Source: Tretioscincus oriximinensis (lineage: Eukaryota > Chordata > Lepidosauria > Squamata > Gymnophthalmidae). Taken from it: DNA of 64,000 nucleotides. Numbering within the stretch: the first letter of the stretch is position 1; each line of letters opens with the position of its first letter. Location of the stretch: positions 3,388,261 through 3,452,260 of the forward strand of contig JAJVDF010000045.1 of NCBI GenBank assembly GCA_022410635.1. Reading direction: 5' to 3'. The notes under the pieces are model-generated. The model had not been told where the DNA came from. It ran no database searches and worked only from the letters and a program-made list of their open reading frames with translations. Made by a program: the position numbers and the translations under genes. Positions 60,101 to 62,283 of this stretch are shown here, one piece after another.

Positions 60101-61071
60101 AGTAAAAAATGACCTTCTTGATCTCTTTTTGCAATATTTCTAGCAATGATTAATTTTGATACTTTGCAAGTCACAATTAACAAGGAAGACCAAAACTGTC
60201 TAATAGTATGGATGCTCTGGGATAGCAAATTCTCAGGAATAAACATATCCCAGAATACAAAAGAAAAAGAACTGGGTTTTAATACCCTGCTTTTCTCATC
60301 TGTAGGGAATCAAAGCAGCTTAGAAGCTTATTTTTTGCCTGAAGGCTTACATTCTATCTTCCCCACCACACTTTGATGGTTCCCATTTATTGAATCACAA
60401 TTTCTTGTTTTTGAATAACTGGGTAGGCTAGAGCCAAGGTACTCATCCCTTTCCAACACAGAGCTTTGAACTCAGTATCTCTGCTGACATACCAGGTCTC
60501 TTAACCACTGTACCACTGTGCCTCATGAGGCACAGCCAGTTCTTCTGTGTTGCCTGTTCACAGTGTGCCTGACAACTATGGTGCTATGGATATTTTGCAG
60601 TGACTGGTATTCTGAACAAGCATTTCTCATTCTGGTGACCACACTCAAAGCTTTCAGTAGACTGTACCAGCATGCAAATGAGAGGATCCTCATATACTTG
60701 CTGCCCCAGAATACTGGCCAATGTAGAATGATCCCTTAAGTCTTCCTTGGCTGTTTTAGTTTCCTCTTCTCCTTTATCATATGCAAAAGCAACTGGCCAA
60801 ACAATATTGGAACACTCTCTGATGTTGTCACATGTACAGATACAGGATGATGTGGTGCTCGGGATGACATATTGTTTCTCAGGAAACTGCGTTAGGAAAA
60901 GTAGCAAGTTATACTGTTTGATGGACTCATGATTTAAAATATTTTATACAGCCTGGCAGCAATTGGATTTCAAACTGCATTAGACACGACTGCATAAACA
61001 CAGTAGTTGGACCCGTCTTAATTACATCCCCAGTCAGCTGTCCACCCTTCAATGAAACAGAATGTGTGAAG
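6059..61071 (+). CDS. OTOG: otogelin, C-terminal ~2,100 residues (25 exons placed; gene open at both ends)
   Basis: Gene-level entry. Otogelin is a large secreted glycoprotein of the acellular membranes of the inner ear. Joining the exons listed below gives 2,099 codons with no stop, all with GT/AG introns and compatible phases. Domains by window residue number: C8/TIL 1-100, AbfB-like trefoil 101-249, Cys-rich TIL-like linker 250-316, mucin-like Thr/Ser/Pro region 316-1334, VWC-like Cys cluster 1335-1391, vWD 1391-1560, C8 1565-1650, TIL 1651-1716, short VWC-like Cys modules 1716-1965, start of the C-terminal region 1965-2099. OTOG is preferred to OTOGL because of the giant mucin-like exon and close agreement of remembered motifs such as [20 protein letters not shown] and RPNYFL. 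The N-terminal vWD1-3 exons and the terminal cystine-knot exons are outside the window. Several codons contain N. Promoter and polyadenylation signals are not in view. Confidence 0.93.
6176..6955. other. OTOG intron 1
   Basis: 780 bp, AT-rich. Nothing recognisable apart from splice sites. Confidence 0.7.
6956..7112 (+). CDS. OTOG: OTOG exon 2 (C8 domain, second half)
   Basis: Acceptor ctttag, donor gtaagt. It encodes [20 protein letters not shown], then [18 protein letters not shown] and DWRSPRLC. The dense Cys pattern with C-x-C and the WR..C ending is the C8 signature. It ends in phase 1. Confidence 0.95.
7113..7913. other. OTOG intron 2
   Basis: About 800 bp. A 68-codon open frame at 7364-7570 has no recognisable features and is probably chance. 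Confidence 0.7.
7914..7940 (+). CDS. OTOG: OTOG exon 3 (27-bp microexon)
   Basis: A very short exon between ctttag and gtaagt. With the borrowed bases it reads PYDCEYINK. It joins in phase 1 to VLGKGPY of the next exon, reproducing the otogelin order. It is too short for simple ORF finding; the matched phases and conserved residues support it. Confidence 0.88.
7941..9530. other. OTOG intron 3, left part
   Basis: About 1.6 kb without recognised elements. Short ORFs at 8089-8328 and 9065-9289 (minus) look like chance frames. Confidence 0.6.
9531..9970 (+). mobile_element. CR1-type LINE 3' end
   Basis: The text follows the conserved LINE 3' end: [21 protein letters not shown] coding, then a 3' untranslated part containing GGTTGGACCTGATGACCCT near 9920. 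Truncated at the 5' side, with stops. Confidence 0.75.
10171..10198. repeat. palindrome with paired ATTTGCAT octamers
   Basis: A 28-bp near-perfect inverted repeat whose arms each contain the octamer ATTTGCAT or its complement. It lies within the hAT-like element. Confidence 0.75.
10326..10516 (+). repeat. two-copy internal duplication in the hAT-like element
   Basis: The unit at 10326-10380 recurs at 10463-10516 with a few substitutions (both run from GAGGGGA to CCTAGTGGTG). The offset is about 137 bp. Confidence 0.75.
10940..11175 (+). mobile_element. tRNA-derived SINE, sense
   Basis: A degenerate A box (TGGTGGTTGGAGTGG), a B-box-like ATTCAATTCC and then a conserved body including TCTCAGCCCCGCCTAC and GTTGTGAAAAATG. 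This layout is common in squamate tRNA SINEs. Diverged. Confidence 0.6.
11176..12526. other. OTOG intron 3, right part
   Basis: AT-rich, with short A/T runs (11500-11540). No gene or named repeat recognised. Confidence 0.6.
12527..12694 (+). CDS. OTOG: OTOG exon 4 (start of AbfB-like region)
   Basis: Acceptor ttcccag, donor gtaaac. It begins [20 protein letters not shown] and ends LYKSRAHD with the next exon. It is the lead-in to the AbfB-like beta-trefoil segment characteristic of the otogelins. Phase 1 at both ends. Confidence 0.93.
12695..17233. other. OTOG intron 4
   Basis: 4.5 kb. Several short open frames on the minus strand (13800-14287, 15247-15516, 15859-16080, 16615-16878) lack recognisable domains. 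14820-15080 and 16860-17000 look like diverged repeats, but I cannot name a family. Confidence 0.5.
17234..17512 (+). CDS. OTOG: OTOG exon 5 (AbfB-like trefoil)
   Basis: Acceptor cttccag, donor gtaagc, 279 bp. It contains [20 protein letters not shown], a fold motif shared with arabinofuranosidase-B sugar-binding domains, and the parallel repeat [20 protein letters not shown]. In otogelin this module is presumed structural, possibly glycan-binding, not catalytic. A 14.6-kb intron follows. Confidence 0.95.
17770..17826. repeat. TTA/TCA trinucleotide microsatellite
   Basis: Interrupted ATT/ATC triplets with several N bases, typical of a LINE or SINE tail. The following 250 bp may be a diverged L2-like 3' end in reverse orientation. 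Confidence 0.7.
17830..18806. other. OTOG intron 5, first part
   Basis: No recognised gene. The 108-codon frame at 18425-18751 contains an N and shows no domain. Confidence 0.5.
18807..18952. mobile_element. 146-bp palindromic MITE
   Basis: Inverted ends of about 32 bp, TAGGGCTGCATCCCCACATC... and the complementary end finishing GGGATGCAGCCTTA. I saw no convincing target duplication. The ends resemble those of the element at 27131-27486. Confidence 0.75.
18953..22730. other. OTOG intron 5, second part
   Basis: 3.8 kb with no named element. Two 26-bp inverted copies (20546-20571 and 21819-21844) suggest that two diverged copies of an unnamed repeat face each other. Confidence 0.45.
22735..23400 (+). 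mobile_element. CR1 reverse transcriptase fragment, sense
   Basis: Plus-strand reading includes [22 protein letters not shown] and [18 protein letters not shown] segments (23100-23150) and shares the order of the copy at 185-4620. Stops and deletions throughout. Confidence 0.75.
23935..25360 (-). mobile_element. L1 LINE 3' part (ORF2 C-terminus) inserted in the L2
   Basis: Minus-strand reading gives [13 protein letters not shown], then a [16 protein letters not shown] segment with [15 protein letters not shown], and [13 protein letters not shown] with DWKDKTKWM. These match the C-terminal Cys/His region of vertebrate L1 ORF2. The 3' end is at the low-coordinate side (pyrimidine run near 23957). 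Target duplications could not be placed. Confidence 0.72.
26424..26456. repeat. (CA)n/(GA)n microsatellite
   Basis: About nine CA units followed by GA units, within the L2 copy. Confidence 0.9.
26850..28640 (-). mobile_element. CR1-type LINE fragment, antisense, interrupted by a DNA element
   Basis: Minus-strand reading includes [14 protein letters not shown] and [19 protein letters not shown] (27208-26850), then older parts up to a segment at 28470-28580 that aligns with 2950-3080 of the first CR1. It is 3' truncated where it meets the L2 tail at 26850. Confidence 0.8.
27131..27486. mobile_element. 356-bp DNA element with TAAGGCTGCATG ends
   Basis: Ends TAAGGCTGCATGCACAC and, inverted, TTAGGCTGCATGAACAC. 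The CR1 reading stops at CAATATCAAC before it and resumes after it, so the boundaries are supported by the host LINE. No matching 8-bp duplication seen. Confidence 0.7.
28860..30600 (-). mobile_element. RTE/BovB LINE fragment, antisense, split by a SINE
   Basis: The minus strand starts at about 30600 with [17 protein letters not shown], the start of the BovB endonuclease. It continues through the endonuclease to [20 protein letters not shown] (near 29556) and [32 protein letters not shown] (29150-28991) before the reverse transcriptase, ending near 28860. Frameshifts and stops are present. BovB supports a squamate host. Confidence 0.82.
30121..30442 (-). mobile_element. tRNA-derived SINE inserted in BovB
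   Basis: On the minus strand the head has A box TAGCTCAGTTGCTTAGG and B box GGTTTCGAAGCC. The body follows, then the 3' end GAGAAAAGCGGGGTATAAGA and a (TTC)n tail. Flanks CTGTTTTAG and CTGCTTTTAG may be an imperfect target duplication. Related copies are at 51290-51538 and 60257-60525. Confidence 0.85.
30601..32108. other. OTOG intron 5, last part
   Basis: It begins with AAGGCTGCATCCACACGTC (30602), resembling the ends of the DNA element at 27131, but no second end was found. The rest is AT-rich and featureless. Confidence 0.5.
32109..32226 (+). CDS. OTOG: OTOG exon 6 (Cys-rich TIL-like segment)
   Basis: Acceptor tttttag, donor gtaaga. It encodes [20 protein letters not shown] and ERCQMVPK. 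The Cys spacing is TIL-like. It enters in phase 1 and leaves in phase 2. Confidence 0.93.
32227..33262. other. OTOG intron 6
   Basis: About 1 kb. No repeat or ORF of note. Confidence 0.65.
33263..33342 (+). CDS. OTOG: OTOG exon 7 (TIL-like, end)
   Basis: Acceptor cttttag, donor gtatgt, 80 bp. It encodes [18 protein letters not shown] and RCVYLEDC. The last Cys codon is split and completed by the first two bases of the mucin exon. Confidence 0.93.
33407..33570. mobile_element. palindromic foldback, probable Penelope-like or related reptilian repeat
   Basis: Arms 33407-33457 and 33481-33531 are perfect 51-bp inverted copies around a 23-bp loop containing TCTACAAAAGCTTATGCC. The right flank ACTAACATGGCTATTTCT matches the start of a fragment at 41382-41428. 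A related foldback is at 48425-48580. Family name is an inference. Confidence 0.6.
33766..36821 (+). CDS. OTOG: OTOG exon 8, giant mucin-like Thr/Ser/Pro exon
   Basis: A single exon of 3,056 bp (acceptor tgttag, donor gtaagt) encoding 1,018 whole codons without a stop. It is dominated by Thr, Ser and Pro with frequent Lys/Glu. No Cys appears between the split codon at the start and the ACV at the end. Seven N-x-S/T sites are readable (NKT, NAT, NIS, NQT, NIT, NLT, NVS), so both mucin-type O-glycosylation and N-glycosylation are likely. Such PTS regions give extended, hydrated spacers between Cys-rich assembly domains. The sequence shows composition but no clear long tandem repeat, unlike gel-forming mucins. 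An in-frame TTG lies upstream of the acceptor, but the exon does not start translation. A few codons hold N. Confidence 0.96.
36822..37473. other. OTOG intron 8
   Basis: 650 bp, nothing recognised. Confidence 0.7.
37474..37642 (+). CDS. OTOG: OTOG exon 9 (VWC-like Cys cluster after mucin region)
   Basis: Acceptor tcttag, donor gtaagt. It encodes [18 protein letters not shown], then CCPKWECTC. The CxxxxC...CC..W.C pattern is VWC-like and leads into the fourth vWD domain. It ends in phase 1. Confidence 0.95.
37643..39781. other. OTOG intron 9
   Basis: 2.1 kb. A terminal-repeat-like GGACGCAGCCTTA near 38600 resembles the DNA elements in intron 5, but no partner end was found. Short ORFs look random. 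Confidence 0.5.
39782..39927 (+). CDS. OTOG: OTOG exon 10 (vWD4 start)
   Basis: Acceptor gattag, donor gtaata. It encodes [20 protein letters not shown] and ends IIDCRNTPM. The phrase S-F-I-T-F-D-G is the opening strand of von Willebrand D domains. It ends in phase 0. Confidence 0.95.
39928..40509. other. OTOG intron 10
   Basis: 580 bp, AT-rich, no element recognised. Confidence 0.7.
40510..40599 (+). CDS. OTOG: OTOG exon 11 (vWD4)
   Basis: Acceptor atttag, donor gtaagt, exactly 30 codons. It encodes [20 protein letters not shown] followed by LNRK, the hydrophobic core strands of vWD. Phase 0 at both ends. Confidence 0.92.
40600..41375. other. OTOG intron 11, left part
   Basis: No named element. 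The 79-codon frame at 40960-41199 has no domain. Confidence 0.6.
41380..41428 (+). mobile_element. short fragment of the palindromic-repeat family
   Basis: AGAAATAGCCACGTTAGTCT and GTCTAGCAAGGGAG match, in reverse, the right side of the foldback at 33407-33570. Confidence 0.6.
41436..41505 (+). mobile_element. CR1 reverse transcriptase scrap
   Basis: The plus strand reads [20 protein letters not shown], the CR1 catalytic region. Only about 70 bp remain, joined directly to the previous fragment. Confidence 0.75.
41684..41867 (+). CDS. OTOG: OTOG exon 12 (vWD4)
   Basis: Acceptor ttttcag, donor gtaaga. It encodes [31 protein letters not shown] and ends LGMCG. The usual GLCG of vWD reads GMCG here. 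It ends in phase 1 within the Gly codon. Confidence 0.95.
41868..44503. other. OTOG intron 12
   Basis: 2.6 kb, strongly AT-rich, with no recognised element. ORFs at 42725-42958 and 43326-43601 lack features. Confidence 0.55.
44504..44724 (+). CDS. OTOG: OTOG exon 13 (vWD4 end, C8 start)
   Basis: Acceptor tttcag, donor gtaggt. It opens with [13 protein letters not shown], which makes a CGFC motif with exon 12 and the Asp/Asn-rich calcium-type loop. It continues with DSWQVP and the C8 opening [18 protein letters not shown]. Confidence 0.95.
44725..45189. other. OTOG intron 13, left part
   Basis: Unremarkable AT-rich sequence. Confidence 0.6.
45190..45460 (+). repeat. interspersed repeat, same family as 61545-61757
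   Basis: It starts TTTATACCCCACCCTATACC and contains AACAGTAAAATATCAATAAA, TCTAAAAGTGGGGACA and ACTAAGAAGGCCCTTGC. It aligns along its length with the copy at 61545-61757. It resembles a LINE or SINE 3' region widespread in reptiles. Confidence 0.75.
45461..46086. other. OTOG intron 13, right part
   Basis: Unremarkable AT-rich sequence before the exon 14 acceptor. Confidence 0.6.
46087..46225 (+). CDS. OTOG: OTOG exon 14 (C8 of vWD4)
   Basis: Acceptor tctaag, donor gtaagt. It encodes [36 protein letters not shown] and ends SSNYC. This is a canonical C8 domain ending. The exon enters in phase 0 and ends in phase 1. Confidence 0.95.
46226..47044. other. OTOG intron 14
   Basis: About 800 bp, nothing recognised. 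Confidence 0.65.
47045..47239 (+). CDS. OTOG: OTOG exon 15 (TIL domain)
   Basis: Acceptor ttgctag, donor gtaagt. It encodes [34 protein letters not shown] and CITEDKC. The G-C-x-C-x(n)-L motif is typical of trypsin-inhibitor-like domains. Confidence 0.95.
47245..47410 (-). mobile_element. CR1-like 3' end fragment, antisense
   Basis: TATAAGAACAAAAGAGTTCTGCTGGATCAAACC and the following text match the 3' end seen at 185-250. It starts only a few bases after the exon 15 donor. Confidence 0.65.
47411..47849. other. OTOG intron 15, right part
   Basis: No element recognised before the pyrimidine tract and acceptor. Confidence 0.6.
47850..48062 (+). CDS. OTOG: OTOG exon 16 (VWC-like module)
   Basis: Acceptor tcctag, donor gtaagt. 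It encodes [44 protein letters not shown] and SCCHQKIC. This is a VWC-like module, and the first of a run of Cys modules each ending CC..xxC at an exon edge. Confidence 0.95.
48425..48580. mobile_element. imperfect foldback of the palindromic-repeat family, with a hammerhead-like core
   Basis: A left arm starting AGGGCTTGTAGCACATGGAG pairs with a right arm ending GGCTACAAGCCCCCT. Between them lies CTGAAGA, a short potential stem and CAAAAGC (48496-48524), resembling a decayed hammerhead ribozyme core as known from Penelope-like retroelements. Confidence 0.5.
48782..48886 (+). CDS. OTOG: OTOG exon 17 (short Cys module)
   Basis: Acceptor gtaaag, donor gtaagt. It encodes [20 protein letters not shown] and ends [10 protein letters not shown]. 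One Cys module per exon, phase 1 on both sides, so it belongs to a symmetrical exon series. Confidence 0.93.
48887..49683. other. OTOG intron 17
   Basis: 800 bp. 49100-49480 is less AT-rich and may be an unnamed old repeat. Confidence 0.55.
49684..49794 (+). CDS. OTOG: OTOG exon 18 (short Cys module)
   Basis: Acceptor ttttag, donor gtatgt. It encodes [16 protein letters not shown] and ends GTCCMSYIC. Phase 1 at both ends, as in the neighbouring modules. One codon contains N. Confidence 0.93.
49795..50174. other. OTOG intron 18
   Basis: 380 bp, nothing recognised. Confidence 0.7.
50175..50276 (+). CDS. OTOG: OTOG exon 19 (short Cys module)
   Basis: Acceptor atcag, donor gtaagt. It encodes [18 protein letters not shown] and ends ERCCPAYQC, with an N-glycosylation site (NTT). 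Confidence 0.93.
50330..51130 (+). mobile_element. L2-type LINE 3' fragment
   Basis: The stretch near 50680-50740 matches the L2 C-terminal block: Leu-Lys-Glu-Leu-His before a diverged FQ-x-K-V segment. The 3' untranslated part follows. Heavily mutated. Confidence 0.55.
51290..51440 (+). mobile_element. tRNA-type SINE, 5' truncated, sense
   Basis: ATGGGAACCACCACAGCCTG to GAGAAAAGCGGGGTATAAGA is the body and 3' end of the SINE at 30121-30442, in opposite orientation. The tRNA head is missing. Confidence 0.8.
51441..51538. repeat. (TTC)n/(TTTTTC)n microsatellite, SINE tail
   Basis: A 98-bp pure pyrimidine run, probably expanded from the SINE tail. It ends 48 bp before the exon 20 acceptor. 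Confidence 0.92.
51587..51685 (+). CDS. OTOG: OTOG exon 20 (short Cys module)
   Basis: Acceptor ttctag, donor gtaaat. It encodes [33 protein letters not shown]. It is the last of the phase-1 symmetrical modules. A SINE with a long pyrimidine tail ends about 50 bp upstream of its acceptor. Confidence 0.94.
51797..52334. mobile_element. 538-bp non-autonomous DNA element with CAGGGGGTGCATCC ends
   Basis: 18-bp inverted ends, CAGGGGGTGCATCCAGAT and the complement of CAGAGGATGCATCCAGAT, with two mismatches. CAG..CTG ends suggest hAT. No transposase and no clear target duplication. Confidence 0.72.
52467..52548. mobile_element. 82-bp palindromic Tc1/mariner-like MITE
   Basis: Ends TATACTGCTCAAAACAATTA and the complementary TTGTTTTGAGCAATATA. 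The CTGCTCAAAA terminus and TA flanks are typical of Tc1-type elements. The arms cover almost the whole element. Confidence 0.78.
52770..52960. repeat. fragment shared with 59985-60040
   Basis: CACTTGGGCTGTCTCAAGC and AGAAGAAGGCAAAACCTTTG recur with small changes at about 59990-60035, next to a CR1-like 3' end. Confidence 0.6.
53073..53113 (+). CDS. OTOG: OTOG exon 21 (41-bp exon)
   Basis: Acceptor ttttag, donor gtaagg. It encodes [14 protein letters not shown], and the C-x-C-D-T-I-P motif matches otogelin at this point. It converts phase 1 to phase 0. Confidence 0.9.
53114..54335. other. OTOG intron 21
   Basis: 1.2 kb. 53350-53900 is more GC-rich than its surroundings and could be an LTR or old element, but I see no defining ends. 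Confidence 0.5.
54336..54411 (+). CDS. OTOG: OTOG exon 22
   Basis: Acceptor tgatag, donor gtaagt. It encodes [18 protein letters not shown] and RCTKYKC, closing the Cys-module series. It ends in phase 1. Confidence 0.92.
54412..55583. other. OTOG intron 22
   Basis: 1.2 kb, nothing recognised. A long pyrimidine tract precedes the acceptor. Confidence 0.6.
55584..55762 (+). CDS. OTOG: OTOG exon 23 (C-terminal region)
   Basis: Acceptor tttcag, donor gtaaga. It encodes [33 protein letters not shown] and IDCAAQCKM. It corresponds to the segment before the terminal cystine knot. It ends in phase 0. Confidence 0.95.
55763..57940. other. OTOG intron 23, left part
   Basis: 2.2 kb. A/N-rich run at 56045-56065. 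ORFs at 56703-57099 show no domain. 56600-56700 may be a diverged repeat. Confidence 0.5.
57945..59215 (+). mobile_element. CR1-like LINE 3' end, apparently split by an insertion
   Basis: 57945-58060 (TTAGACACGTTCATGAAAGC and following) and 59090-59215 (GTGGGCCATTGTGTGAGAC to CTCCTCTGATGTTCTTATAT) are the two sides of one 3' untranslated region. In the antisense copies at 185 and 59940 the terminal motif is seen in reverse. About 1 kb lies between. Confidence 0.7.
58065..59085 (+). mobile_element. possible DIRS-type (tyrosine recombinase) retrotransposon fragment
   Basis: Plus-strand frames read [20 protein letters not shown] then SVLSCKVVL, like the segment ahead of the recombinase fold of DIRS elements, and further degenerate pieces such as ITPDRPSI. 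Several stops. No termini identified, so the assignment is tentative. Confidence 0.4.
59216..59734. other. OTOG intron 23, right part
   Basis: AT-rich, nothing recognised. Confidence 0.65.
59735..59839 (+). CDS. OTOG: OTOG exon 24 (C-terminal region)
   Basis: Acceptor ttacag, donor gtaaat, 35 codons in phase 0. It encodes [20 protein letters not shown] and [10 protein letters not shown], the conserved CCGxC block of otogelin and mucin C-termini. Confidence 0.94.
59936..60100 (-). mobile_element. CR1-like 3' end fragment, antisense
   Basis: ATAAGAACATACATAAGAAG and AGCCCCAACTAGCCCAGCAT match the terminal motif at 185-230. It is followed by text shared with 52770-52870. Confidence 0.65.
60257..60525 (-). 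mobile_element. tRNA-derived SINE, antisense, complete
   Basis: The minus-strand head GAGGCACAGTGGTACAGTGG contains the A box and GAGTTCAAAGCTC the B box. The body and 3' end match the SINE at 30121-30442, including the complement of TACCCTGCTTTTCTCATCTG. Confidence 0.82.
60952..61071 (+). CDS. OTOG: OTOG exon 25 (last exon visible)
   Basis: Acceptor tatacag, donor gtaaga, 40 codons in phase 0. It encodes [27 protein letters not shown]. No stop codon or polyadenylation site follows, so the cystine-knot exons must lie beyond 64000, past the endogenous retrovirus. Confidence 0.94.
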
Positions 61072-61544
61072 GTAAGAGCTAAATTTATTTTTTATCCAAT
61101 GTAAACAAAAAAAATTCTGATTCTGGGAAATTTGTTTATTGCTGCAAGAACTACTACAAAGTTGCTAAAGCCAAGGACCAAAGAAAGTTTGGATATTAGT
61201 GGGTATATAGAGTCCATTTACATGCTGTAAAAAATCTGAGATGGGTTAGTATTGGTTCTCAGGTGGATTTGTTCATGTGTCTGCTGTTCCCCATGCTATT
61301 TCTGTCCTTAAGGGGATTTTTGCCATTGTCCTCAAATTGCTGTGAAATAATTGCTCAAATAATTAGTTATTTAGAGCTACTTTACATATACTGTTAGAAT
61401 TCCATACCTAACAATACAGTAATAATCCTGACATTCCTTTCAAAGCTAAAACGGTAAAAATTATCTATAGCAACCCCTGTGAATAATTCACATGTCATCA
61501 GGATCTAAATGTTGATGTGGAATTATTTCTTTATCTATACTTAT
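61072..61544. other. OTOG intron 25, left part
   Basis: No exon or repeat recognised. Confidence 0.6.
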
Positions 61545-61757
61545 ACCCAACAGTAAAACATCAATAAAAAAAATAACAAATTAAAAACAGTATAAAATAG
61601 TATCTAAAAGTGGGGACAAATATGACATTTCTTCAGCTAAAGGCCAGGTTGAAGAGATGCGTCTTCAAAGATAATCTAAAACAATACAACAGAGATGACA
61701 GACGCAACTCGTGGGNGATACTATTCCAAAGACTGGGCGCCACCACTGAGAAGGTCC
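61545..61757 (+). repeat. interspersed repeat, cut by the retroviral insertion
   Basis: Homologous to 45190-45460. The copy stops at GAGAAGGTCC exactly where the LTR begins, whereas the other copy continues past GAAGGCCC. The missing part should lie beyond the provirus. Confidence 0.75.
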
Positions 61758-62267
61758 TGTAATGGGACAAATTAAAATTGACAATTTCTCATCAAACATA
61801 ATTTATTAGTATGCATACTCACACAACAATACTGCTCTCCTATTTGCTGTGTCCATCATCAAAAATGACATTCCTTATATACAATTCTAAATGCATAGGT
61901 AGCAGAAATGTAAATTTTCATCAGATGATCCAAGTTATACAACATCATCAATTATTAACATTTGTTCTAAAAACATGTTATATAAAATAATATTTAATTA
62001 TTGCAATATTTCAGAAAATTTAGGTAATTTCCCGAAATTCTCTATTAGTATAAAGATTTTGAACCTTTGGCTCTTCTAATTTACACAGACTTATTCAAAC
62101 AGAAGCCGAGTAAATATTCATTATTTGCTAGGTAGTTAAAGATTCATACTGAAACAGAGGTTAACATGACCCCAAAATCTCATCTACAGCAACCAGAATT
62201 TTAACTTGAAATTTTAGGCCTTTAATAAAAGCAACTTATGAATTATGATATAATATAGCCTATATCA
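61758..62267 (-). repeat. 3' long terminal repeat of an endogenous retrovirus
   Basis: About 510 bp. In minus-strand sense it starts TGATATAGGC directly after a purine tract and ends TCCCATTACA, giving TG...CA ends. An AATAAA lies 45-50 bp before its end. Only one LTR is in view, so the limits rest on the ends, the purine tract and the broken host repeat. Confidence 0.75.
61802..61807 (-). promoter_or_regulatory. candidate retroviral polyadenylation signal AATAAA
   Basis: Minus-strand AATAAA inside the LTR near its 3' end, where an R-region signal is expected. The hexamer is also frequent by chance in AT-rich DNA. Confidence 0.45.
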
Positions 62268-62280
62268 TTTCCCTCCTCTG
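62268..62280 (-). other. polypurine tract of the endogenous retrovirus
   Basis: Minus-strand CAGAGGAGGGAAA directly between the env stop and the LTR start, the position of the plus-strand primer in retroviruses. Confidence 0.8.
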
Positions 62281-62283
62281 ATA

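Noticed and set aside
6059..61071. OTOGL or a gel-forming mucin instead of OTOG
   Set aside because: OTOGL lacks such a large Thr/Ser/Pro exon, and gel-forming mucins have strong tandem repeats and no AbfB-like trefoil. The motif order fits OTOG best.
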